This document shows positions 23,553-30,201 of a stretch of 35,135 nucleotides of DNA, piece by piece. The stretch spans positions 1-35,135 of the forward strand of contig JAFLCO010000020.1 of the NCBI GenBank assembly GCA_017303535.1. The letters are read 5' to 3'. Position 1 is the first letter of the stretch. The number at the start of each line of letters is the position of its first letter. Source of the DNA: Planctomycetota bacterium (lineage in GTDB: Bacteria; Planctomycetota; Planctomycetia; Pirellulales; PNKZ01). A program made the position numbers and the translations under genes. The notes under the pieces are model-generated. The model worked only from the letters and a program-made list of their open reading frames with translations. It made no database searches and was not told the origin of the DNA.

Positions 23553-23656
23553 ACTAGCCCTGAAGCGCAAGCGAGGGGACATGGCGTCTGTTGTGTGCAG
23601 CGACGCCCTTTGCGGCCACGTTTAAGATGTCCCCTTGCTTGCGCTGCGGGGCTAGT
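23553..23656. repeat. Inverted pair of the CCCTTGCTTGCG dispersed repeat (copies b and c)
   Basis: Copy b (23553-23582) reads ACTAGCCCTGAAGCGCAAGC then GAGGGGACAT. Copy c (23627-23656) reads ATGTCCCCTTGCTTGCGCTG then CGGGGCTAGT. They are near-exact inverses. The 44 bases between contain a GGCGTC/GACGCC hairpin. The pair ends 35 bases before the folC start, so it lies in the folC promoter or leader region. Confidence 0.8.
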
Positions 23657-23691
23657 GCGGCGTAGTAGCGCGGGATGTTAAACTTAAAAGC

Positions 23692-25167
23692 GTGTCGCTC
23701 CCAATCGCCGCCGCTCGTGGGTTTTCCGTCGCCGTGCCTGCCCCTGCCGAAGAAGCCCGACGTTTGGCGGTCGAGTATCTCGTCAACCGCATCGACTACG
23801 AACGGGCCGTCGCCGTTCCGTATGAAGAGCGGCAGTACAAGCTCGACCGCATGCGCGATTTGTTGGAACGGCTCGGCCGGCCCGATCGCCTGCTCGCGAT
23901 CGTGCACGTGGCAGGCACCAAAGGCAAAGGCTCGACTTCGGCCCTGGTCGCCGCCGCGCTCACGGCCGCCGGGCACCCGTGCGGCTTGTTCACTTCGCCG
24001 CATATCGAACGCTTGGAAGAACGCTTCGTCGTCGACGGCCGGCAGTGCGACGGCTTGGAACTTGCCGCGCTGGTCGATCGGCTCCGCCCGGTCGTCGCCG
24101 CGATGGATGCCGAACTCGCTCAAGCGTCGCCGCCGGAACCGGGCCCGACCTACTTCGAACTCACGACGGCGATCGCCCTGCTGCACTTCGTCGAGCGCGG
24201 GGCGACGCACGCGGTGCTCGAAGTCGGCATGGGTGGCAGGCTCGACTCGACCAACGTCTGCCAAAGTGCCGTGAGCGTCATTACGAGCATCAGTCTCGAC
24301 CACACGAAAGAACTCGGCGACACGCTCGCCAAGATCGCCTGGGAGAAGGCCGGCATCATCAAGTCGGGCGTGCCCGTCGTGAGCGGCGTCGTCGAAGCGG
24401 AGCCGCGCGAAGTCGTCCGCCGTGTCGCCGCCGAGCGCGGTTGCCGCCTGGTTGAGTTGCGGCGCGATTTTCGTTTCGACTATCGCCCGCCCCGCGACTT
24501 GCAGAACGACGACAATCCCGGCCGGCTCGATATCTCCTACGGCAGCGGGGGACGTGAACATACGACGCGCGACATCCCGCTGCATCTCGCCGGCCGGCAT
24601 CAAGCCGCCAACGCCGCCGTGGCGTGGGCCGTGCTCGAAGAGTTGCGTCGCGGCGGTTTGAACGTTTCGGAGACCGCGGTGCGCACGGCCTGGGGCAAGT
24701 TGCGCTGGCCTGCGCGTGTGGAAGTCGTCGCCCGTCGGCCGTGCATCGTCTTCGACGCGGCCCACAATACGGCGTCGGTCGCGGCGCTGGTCGAGACGCT
24801 CCGCGAAAGTTTCACGGCGCGCCGCAAGATTCTGGTGTTCGCAACGACGCAAGAGAAAGACGTCGCCGGCATGCTACGACTGCTGCTGCCGGAGTTCGAC
24901 GAAGTCGTGCTGACGCGCTACCGACAAAACCTGCGGGCACTCTCCGTCGAAGAACTCGCGCGAGCAGCCGGTGAAGTAGGCGCAACAAGCTGCCGTTCAG
25001 CCGCTGATCCGACTGCCGCTTGGGACGCGGTGTTGGACCTGCAACTTCGCGACGACGATTTGATCTGCGTCACCGGCTCCTTCTTTCTGCTGTCGCAAAT
25101 GCGACGCGCCATCGACGCGAGGCCGGCAAAAGCAAATGGGGAATGGGGAGTGGGGAGTGGGGAATAG
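23692..25167 (+). CDS. folC: Bifunctional folylpolyglutamate synthase/dihydrofolate synthase
   Basis: The 491-residue product shows Mur-ligase-type FolC motifs: YEERQYKLDRMRDLLERLG, the P-loop VHVAGTKGKGSTSA (G75-T-K-G-K-G-S81), GLFTSPHIERLEERF, HAVLEVGMGGRLDSTNV, SLDHTKELGDTLAKIAWEKA with GIIKSGVP, and PCIVFDAAHNTASVAAL in the C-terminal domain. It adds L-glutamate to dihydropteroate and folates using ATP. GTG at 23692 is the likely start, since no ATG occurs upstream of YKLDRM. The protein is longer than usual (about 430). Its last residues (NGEWGVGSGE and stop) are encoded by a GGGGAGTGGGGAAT-type simple repeat, so the C-terminus appears to have been replaced or extended by a repeat. Confidence 0.92.
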   Translation: MSLPIAAARGFSVAVPAPAEEARRLAVEYLVNRIDYERAVAVPYEERQYKLDRMRDLLERLGRPDRLLAIVHVAGTKGKGSTSALVAAALTAAGHPCGLFTSPHIERLEERFVVDGRQCDGLELAALVDRLRPVVAAMDAELAQASPPEPGPTYFELTTAIALLHFVERGATHAVLEVGMGGRLDSTNVCQSAVSVITSISLDHTKELGDTLAKIAWEKAGIIKSGVPVVSGVVEAEPREVVRRVAAERGCRLVELRRDFRFDYRPPRDLQNDDNPGRLDISYGSGGREHTTRDIPLHLAGRHQAANAAVAWAVLEELRRGGLNVSETAVRTAWGKLRWPARVEVVARRPCIVFDAAHNTASVAALVETLRESFTARRKILVFATTQEKDVAGMLRLLLPEFDEVVLTRYRQNLRALSVEELARAAGEVGATSCRSAADPTAAWDAVLDLQLRDDDLICVTGSFFLLSQMRRAIDARPAKANGEWGVGSGE

Positions 25168-25170
25168 AGG
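25134..25170. repeat. GGGGAATGGGGAGT short repeat at the folC 3' end
   Basis: Three units of the form AATGGGGAATGGGGAGTGGG, then GAGTGGGGAATAG, overlap the last ten codons and stop of folC. I recognise the same motif as a dispersed intergenic repeat in other bacterial genomes. It is one-sided here. Confidence 0.65.
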
Positions 25171-25479
25171 AGTTTCCTTCGTCTGCATTTAGCCCCGGAG
25201 CTTGTCTCCGGGATTCCCGCCGCGAATGTCTCGCACGGCCGATCGATCATCCAACGACCGCATTGCGCAGCCGGCGTGCAATCATTTCGGCTGGGGTCAC
25301 TATTTCTGTTTGGCCGAAGCGTCGAAAGTTTACGGTCGTTTAACGATCGCACCAAAACCGCTCGCCGGCCGGCCGCGTAGAATTCAACGGGGGGAACACC
25401 AAGCCGCAAGCGCGCCTGCACTTCGACTAACGAACTTCGCAAGCGGCGGCGGAAGAAATCGTTTTGAGAGGAGCAGGTC
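25168..25479. other. Gene-free region upstream of the Gly/Tyr-rich genes
   Basis: It holds one hairpin (CCCGGAG, loop CTTGT, CTCCGGG; 25194-25212) with the AGCCCC start shared with the 313-356 doublet, a GGTCGTTTAACGATC near-palindrome around 25335, and a GAGAGGAG ribosome-binding site directly before the next gene. No further coding sequence was seen. Confidence 0.55.
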
Positions 25480-25842
25480 ATGTTACGCAGTATCTTAGCG
25501 GCGACCGCAGTCGTCGCGATCGGTGCAGGCTCGGCGTTGGCTGCGGATCGCGGGCCGATGCAATTGCTTGGAACTCAAGTTGCCGCGCAAACGTCGAATG
25601 CCGTTACTCATGGTAGCGCGGAAGTGACGCCCGTTCGCTGGGGCTACAACGGGTATCGCGGCGGCTACGGTGGTTACCGACCGTATAGCAACTATTACCG
25701 CGGTGGCTACGGCGGCTATTACAACAACTACTATCGCCCTTACGGTAGCTACTACCGCGGCGGTTATGGCTACGGCTATCGACCGTACTACGGCGGTTAT
25801 AACAACTACTACCGGGGCGGCGTCGGCTTCGGTATTTACTAA
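25480..25842 (+). CDS. Secreted Gly/Tyr-rich repeat protein, copy 1
   Basis: GAGAGGAG lies close before ATG 25480. The 120-residue product has a signal peptide (ILAATAVVAIGAGSALAAD), a short segment with GPMQLLGTQVAAQ, then about 70 residues made almost wholly of Gly, Tyr, Arg and Asn in units such as YRGGYGGYRPYSNYY and RGGYGGYYNNYYRPYG. Such composition is typical of adhesive, structural or phase-separating extracellular proteins; no enzyme fold is possible in that part. A paralogue follows 225 bases downstream. The function is unknown. Low complexity makes homology searches unreliable, but the strong start signals and duplicated arrangement support a real gene. Confidence 0.8.
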   Translation: MLRSILAATAVVAIGAGSALAADRGPMQLLGTQVAAQTSNAVTHGSAEVTPVRWGYNGYRGGYGGYRPYSNYYRGGYGGYYNNYYRPYGSYYRGGYGYGYRPYYGGYNNYYRGGVGFGIY

Positions 25843-25903
25843 TCGATCCGTTGGCTGAGAATGCTCTACGCCCGGTGCGGCGCAAGCCGACGCCGATGGA
25901 AAG

Positions 25904-25945
25904 CGCCGCCGTCGACCAAGTGTCGACGACGGCGTTTTCGTTTTG
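25904..25945 (+). terminator. Rho-independent terminator between the two Gly/Tyr-rich genes
   Basis: CGCCGCCGTCGAC (25904-25916) pairs with GTCGACGACGGCG (25922-25934) at 12 of 13 positions around a 5-base loop, followed by TTTTCGTTTTGTT. The two paralogues are therefore probably separate transcripts. Confidence 0.82.
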
Positions 25946-26067
25946 TTCTTCGGCCTCGACAGTGCGCGCGGTCGGAACTCTCTCGCCCGGCCGGCATCGT
26001 CGTTGCAGACCTCAGTCTGTCGGCGGAATTGGTCTGCCGACAACTTGAAGTTTACGGAGTAAGTAAA

Positions 26068-26367
26068 ATGTCACGCATCGTTTTCGGTTTGGTCGCCGCC
26101 TTCGGACTTGGCGCGGCCGCCATGCAACAGCCGGCTCAAGCGGCCGAAGCTTCGCCGTTTCAACTCTTAGGCACATCGGTCACGGCTGACGTTGCCGTCG
26201 CTCCGGTCGCGTATCCGTATCGGTACAACTCGTACTACCGAGGTGGTTACGGATTTCCGGCCTACCGCTATGGCGGCAACTACGGCGGTTACTATCGTCC
26301 GTATTACACCCGCGGCTGGCGCGACGGTTACGCCCTGCCGCTTGGTCGCCGCTGGGGCGCGTTCTAA
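26068..26367 (+). CDS. Secreted Gly/Tyr-rich protein, copy 2
   Basis: ATG 26068 starts a 99-residue product: signal peptide (IVFGLVAAFGLGAAAMQQPAQAA), then SPFQLLGTSVTAD, which matches MQLLGTQVAAQ of the upstream copy at the same distance from the signal. A Tyr/Gly/Arg-rich stretch follows (YRYNSYYRGGYGFPAYRYGG, YYRPYYTRGWRDGY), then a distinct basic end (LPLGRRWGAF). The shared QLLGT.V motif shows the two genes are duplicates that diverged in their repeat tails. GGAG lies 10 bases before the start. The function is unknown; an envelope structural role is a guess from composition. Confidence 0.78.
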   Translation: MSRIVFGLVAAFGLGAAAMQQPAQAAEASPFQLLGTSVTADVAVAPVAYPYRYNSYYRGGYGFPAYRYGGNYGGYYRPYYTRGWRDGYALPLGRRWGAF

Positions 26368-26385
26368 CGACTTAAGGTTTCCGGC

Positions 26386-26408
26386 CATGTCCGAGCGAAC
26401 TGGACATG
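26386..26408. repeat. CATGTCC hairpin after Gly/Tyr-rich copy 2
   Basis: CATGTCC (26386-26392) pairs exactly with GGACATG (26402-26408) around nine bases, starting 19 bases after the stop. No T-tract follows, so its role is unclear. Confidence 0.5.
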
Positions 26409-26433
26409 CGTAGGATTCCAGTGGTCCAAATCG

Positions 26434-26512
26434 CGCGACGACGGACGTGGGTTAAAAGTCGGGTCGCAAGGCCCGCTCCTCCAGCAAGCCCATGTCCGGT
26501 CGTCGCGTTTTT
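26434..26512 (+). terminator. Long-stem terminator of Gly/Tyr-rich copy 2
   Basis: CGCGACGACGGACGTGGG (26434-26451) pairs with 26489-26507 (CCCATGTCCGGTCGTCGCG) apart from one bulge and a G-T pair. The stem is followed by TTTTT, and the loop has further GC-rich structure. The length of the stem is unusual for a simple terminator. Confidence 0.7.
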
Positions 26513-26531
26513 CTGCGCGGATGTTGAGACC

Positions 26532-26632
26532 TGTGCCATGCCGTCATCGCCGCAGGCGAGGTCGGCATGTTGTCAACTCGTTGATAACCGTGAGGACATG
26601 CCGACCCGGCGTTGCCGTGACGGCATGGCACA
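26532..26632. repeat. GTGCCATGCCGTCA inverted repeat element
   Basis: TGTGCCATGCCGTCA (26532-26546) is exactly inverted at 26618-26632, and GTCGGCATGT (26561-26570) at 26596-26605. The centre contains GTTGTCAACTCGTTGATAAC. The element separates the Gly/Tyr-rich genes from the convergent M50 peptidase gene and may also end that transcript. Confidence 0.8.
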
Positions 26633-26644
26633 CGGCAAAAACGT

Positions 26645-28900
26645 CTACCAGTCGAAGTGGAACGTTTGTCGAAAGGCTCGAGCTACCTTCTCCGCGGCCG
26701 TTTGCGAGCCCACGTGAATGCGGGCTTCGCCTCGTAGCGCGATTCGCAACAAGCCGTCGGGGTCTTCCAGCGGTAAGACGCGCACCTGATAGGCGGCCGA
26801 GCGCAAGCGCTCGCGGCCCGTCCCGTCGGCCTTCGTGGCAAGTTCGCCGCCGGCTCGATTCGAGAGCGTTCGCGGAGCGACCTTGAGATCGGACTTCGAT
26901 ACTTCCCGCACGGTCGCTTGCCAAGTGCGACCGGGGAGTTCTTCGACCCGCACGTCGACCGGTTGTTCCAGAGCGACGAACTCGACTTCTCCTTGATCGA
27001 CGACGAGAACCGCTTCCATTTGTCGCGGATCGCCGATTCGGCAAAAGAGAGCCCCTTGCGGCAGCGAGCAGCCGAGGTTGCGCGGCTCCAGCGGCGTGCC
27101 GTGCCAAGCGGCCAGCCGGCCGTCGTCGGTCGGATTTTTTTGTACTTCGGCGGGTGGCAACACGATGCCGGCCGCGGGCGCGGTGAGCGTGAGTCGCTTC
27201 AGATCATTGCTGCGCTTTTCGAGCAACCGCTGGTAGGCGGCCAGCGATTGTTCGGCCAACGCAATGCGGGCATCGGCCGTCGGATCGGTAAAGCGTTCTT
27301 TCTGTAGGGCGTCGCGAGCGGCCCGGGTTTCTTCCAGCCGGCCGACGAGCCGATCGACTTCGATCTTCACGTCGATGCTCGAGAGCCGAGCCAGCGGTTG
27401 GCCGGCCTCGACGCGATCGCCGGGCTTTACGAACACTTCTTCCAGCACGCCCGACACTTCGACGAACACCGACTGTGCGTCGCGTGGTGAAGTCTCCAGC
27501 GGAGCGTACACGCGATGCGGCAGCGGCACGTAAAACGCCGCGAGTAATAAAGCCGCGACCACGCCGCAGGTGGCCAGCAGTCGATTCTTGTTCACGAGAT
27601 GAATCCTCCCCGGCACGGCCAGAAATCGCCGCATCGCGCGGACCGGCGCAAAGGCAACGCCCGCGACCGCCGCGACGCCGAGCGCCTGGCCGATGAAGTC
27701 GAGCCGATACGGTTCAAAGAACTTATTGAGAAACCACAAGATGCCGAAGAAGACGAACCAGCGGTAACCGGCGGCCAGCACGGCATACACGGCCAGCCAA
27801 GCTCGACCGGTTCGCACGCCGAGCGGGTCGGCTTCTTCCGGCTTAAGCCCCAGGCAGACGCGTCCGGCCAGGTCGCGCAGCGCGGCGGTCGCCTTCCCGC
27901 CGAGGTTCGTCACGTCCCACAGGTCGGAGAGAATGTAATAGCCGTCGTAACGCATCAGTGGGTTGGAGTTCACCAGCACCGTGCTGACGGAACAGACGAA
28001 GATCGCGTTGAGCGCCAAGCTATGCACGAGGCCCGGTTCGCTGAATCGCCACGCGAAAACGGCCAGCGACGCAATGACCAGTTCGACGTAGATTCCCGCC
28101 GCGCCGATGATCGCGCGTTGCCGGCGACTCGGCAGCAGCCAACTGTCGGTGACGTTGCAGTAGAGCGTCGGCGTGAAACAGAGCAGCATGAAGCCGAGTT
28201 CGTGGCACCGGCCGCCGAAGTGTTTGCAGGCCAGCCCGTGGCCGAATTCGTGCAGAATCTTCACGACGGCCATCGTCGCGGCAAGCCAGCCGAGGCTCGA
28301 CGGCGTGAAGAACTCATGAAACGTCGGCAGCGCGGCGACGAAATTTTCCCAACGTCCGACGACGAGCAAGGCCGCCGCCGCCATGAGCGCGAAGCAAATC
28401 GCGACGCACCATGGCGCGAAAGCCGCGCTGACCCAAGGATATAACGCATCGAAAAACCGGTCGGGATCGACGCCGCGAAAGCGGAGGCCGAGCAAGTTGC
28501 CGCGCCGCTCGCGGGCCAACTGCTTGGCCTTGCGCAGGCCGCGCTCGTGCAGAGTGCCGGCTTGTCCCGCGGCGGCCGACGTCACGAGGCCGTCGCGGTG
28601 CAGCGAGGCGATGAAGCGGCGAATCTCCGTTTCGTCGATCGTTTGCGGTGCGAAGCGCAGTTCAAACGCCCGACGGATTTCTTCCAGCGTCTTGCGGCCG
28701 TCGAGTTGTTCGAGCAGGAAGTGTTCTTCGTCGAGCAATCGGAAGTAGTCGAGGCTGAGCGGATTCTTGACGATCCAATCGGCGCCGTCGGCCCGGCGGC
28801 GGCGAACTTTCGTCAGGTCGGGCCGTGCGCGAACCCCGGCCGCTCGCTCGGGAGAAGCTGCGGCAGCGGCGGACGTCTTGACGGCGGCGACGGATGACAC
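26645..28900 (-). CDS. M50 zinc metallopeptidase fused to HlyD-type adaptor, with PqqD/RRE-like N-terminus
   Basis: GTG 28900 starts a 751-residue protein. Residues about 25-110 look like a PqqD/RRE-type winged helix (WIVKNPLSLDYFRLLDEEHF, LLEQLDGRKTLEEIRRAFEL, IRRFIASLHRDGLV). Several membrane segments lie between about 160 and 455. The site-2-protease motif H217-E-F-G-H221-GLACKHFGG and its partner N313-P-L-M-R-Y-D319-G give a complete zinc site; TPTLYCNVTDSW lies between them. From about 475, a biotinyl-lipoyl/HlyD part begins (VEVSGVLEEVFVKPGDRVEA), with a coiled coil at 515-590 and a returning half (LTLTAPAAGIVL). It should cleave a membrane or peptide substrate and reach into the periplasm. 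It is third in an operon with two more HlyD-type genes; gaps are 24 and 20 bases. Confidence 0.85.
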   Translation of the reverse strand: MSSVAAVKTSAAAAASPERAAGVRARPDLTKVRRRRADGADWIVKNPLSLDYFRLLDEEHFLLEQLDGRKTLEEIRRAFELRFAPQTIDETEIRRFIASLHRDGLVTSAAAGQAGTLHERGLRKAKQLARERRGNLLGLRFRGVDPDRFFDALYPWVSAAFAPWCVAICFALMAAAALLVVGRWENFVAALPTFHEFFTPSSLGWLAATMAVVKILHEFGHGLACKHFGGRCHELGFMLLCFTPTLYCNVTDSWLLPSRRQRAIIGAAGIYVELVIASLAVFAWRFSEPGLVHSLALNAIFVCSVSTVLVNSNPLMRYDGYYILSDLWDVTNLGGKATAALRDLAGRVCLGLKPEEADPLGVRTGRAWLAVYAVLAAGYRWFVFFGILWFLNKFFEPYRLDFIGQALGVAAVAGVAFAPVRAMRRFLAVPGRIHLVNKNRLLATCGVVAALLLAAFYVPLPHRVYAPLETSPRDAQSVFVEVSGVLEEVFVKPGDRVEAGQPLARLSSIDVKIEVDRLVGRLEETRAARDALQKERFTDPTADARIALAEQSLAAYQRLLEKRSNDLKRLTLTAPAAGIVLPPAEVQKNPTDDGRLAAWHGTPLEPRNLGCSLPQGALFCRIGDPRQMEAVLVVDQGEVEFVALEQPVDVRVEELPGRTWQATVREVSKSDLKVAPRTLSNRAGGELATKADGTGRERLRSAAYQVRVLPLEDPDGLLRIALRGEARIHVGSQTAAEKVARAFRQTFHFDW

Positions 28901-28924
28901 GAAGGCCTTTCAGCAACGGCGCGG

Positions 28925-30181
28925 CTAGCGGCGATCGTAGGGCGACGGCGGTGAGGCAAGGTTCTCCGTCGCCGCGGCGTTCGGTTCGGCGGCGCTCGCA
29001 TGGATCTGAACAGCCATGTTGACTTCCTGGCCCGGCCGAAGCAGGTACTGTCCGTTCTCGGCGATGTTCGTTACTTCGGCCTTGATCCGAAACTGCCGCC
29101 GCGCATCGATCTCGGGATGAGCGAACACGACCTTGCCGCTGAAACGTTGCCGCCGTCCGTGAGCCAAGACCGCTTCGACCAGCACCGGCTTTCCGACGAC
29201 GTCGCCCGCCCCGTAGTCGGATGCGTTCAAAAAGCCTTCGACCGCGAGTTGATCCAAGCGCACGACCTGAAAGATCGGATCGCCGGGCTTTACGAATTCG
29301 CCGAGATGAACGGGCACTTCGACCACTTCGCCGGCAATCGGCGAGGCGATCTGCCGGCGGCGCACATCTTCTTCGGCCGCATCGACTTTCACCTTCGCGG
29401 CGGCGGCCTCTTCCTTGTAGATTTGCATGTTGTGCTGGGCCTGCTCGATCTGACGTTGGGCCTTCTCGTAGGCCAGGGCCAGCTCTTGCATCTTCACTTG
29501 CGAGATCGAGGCCGGCGCCCGTTCGTTGGCTTGAATGGCGGCCCGATATTCGAACTCGGCAACCTTCGCGGCCGACTCGGCGAAGCGGACTTCGATGTCG
29601 TTCGTCGCTTTGTCCTGCGTGATCTTGTACTCGGCCTCGGCGACGAGCTTCGCCATGCGGGCCTGACTATCGCCGACGCGACCGACCAGCGCATCAGCCT
29701 CAACCATCATGCCCTCGCGAACTTCCAGGGCCGTGATCAGGCCGGGCTCTTGCACGCTCACGGTGATCTTATCGATGAGTTTGACGATGCAACTCCGTAA
29801 CACGGCTTCCCCTTGCGGACCGACCGTGCTCGCCGTGGGCGTGGCGGCGCTGGTGACGGGCACAGCGGCGGCGACCTGGGCCGGCGGTTGTTCGGTAGTT
29901 GTCGCAACATTGCGAGAGCCGTAGCGGTTGACGAATTGCGAGGCACCGGACGGCGCCGACCACGGAGATGCGGTACCGGCGTCGCCGGCGGCGGCCGGCG
30001 GAGTGCCGTACGGCGCGGCTGTTGCCGGACGATGAGGATCGATCGAGGCCGGCGGCTCGACGGGCGGCTGCGGCGCGATCGGGCCGCCCGTCGCGTATTG
30101 CGACCAACCGATCGACGGCTCGGCGCAGAGCCAAGCCATACTCACGACGGCGACGAGTTTCAAACGACGACACAAACCCAT
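28925..30181 (-). CDS. Secreted HlyD/MFP-type periplasmic adaptor
   Basis: Start ATG 30181 gives 418 residues with a signal peptide (LKLVAVVSMAWLCAEPSIGW) and a long Pro/Ala-rich linker (about 30-125). The adaptor domains follow: first half of the barrel-sandwich hybrid (VSVQEPGLITALEVREGMMV, EADALVGRVGDSQA), a coiled coil of roughly 100 residues (SQVKMQELALAYEKAQRQIE), the second half (RRRQIASPIAGEVVEVPVHL, GEFVKPGDPIFQV) and a beta-barrel end (RQFRIKAEVTN, LLRPGQEVNMAVQIHA). Such adaptors link an inner-membrane pump to an outer-membrane channel. No pump or TolC gene is present in the window; the M50-HlyD protein encoded next is the only membrane partner. Confidence 0.85.
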   Translation of the reverse strand: MGLCRRLKLVAVVSMAWLCAEPSIGWSQYATGGPIAPQPPVEPPASIDPHRPATAAPYGTPPAAAGDAGTASPWSAPSGASQFVNRYGSRNVATTTEQPPAQVAAAVPVTSAATPTASTVGPQGEAVLRSCIVKLIDKITVSVQEPGLITALEVREGMMVEADALVGRVGDSQARMAKLVAEAEYKITQDKATNDIEVRFAESAAKVAEFEYRAAIQANERAPASISQVKMQELALAYEKAQRQIEQAQHNMQIYKEEAAAAKVKVDAAEEDVRRRQIASPIAGEVVEVPVHLGEFVKPGDPIFQVVRLDQLAVEGFLNASDYGAGDVVGKPVLVEAVLAHGRRQRFSGKVVFAHPEIDARRQFRIKAEVTNIAENGQYLLRPGQEVNMAVQIHASAAEPNAAATENLASPPSPYDRR

Positions 30182-30201
30182 TCGCAACCTTCCCGACCGA
30201 A

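Noticed and set aside
23554..24852. A 432-codon reverse frame opposite folC
   Set aside because: FolC motifs on the forward strand are complete; the reverse frame is compositional.
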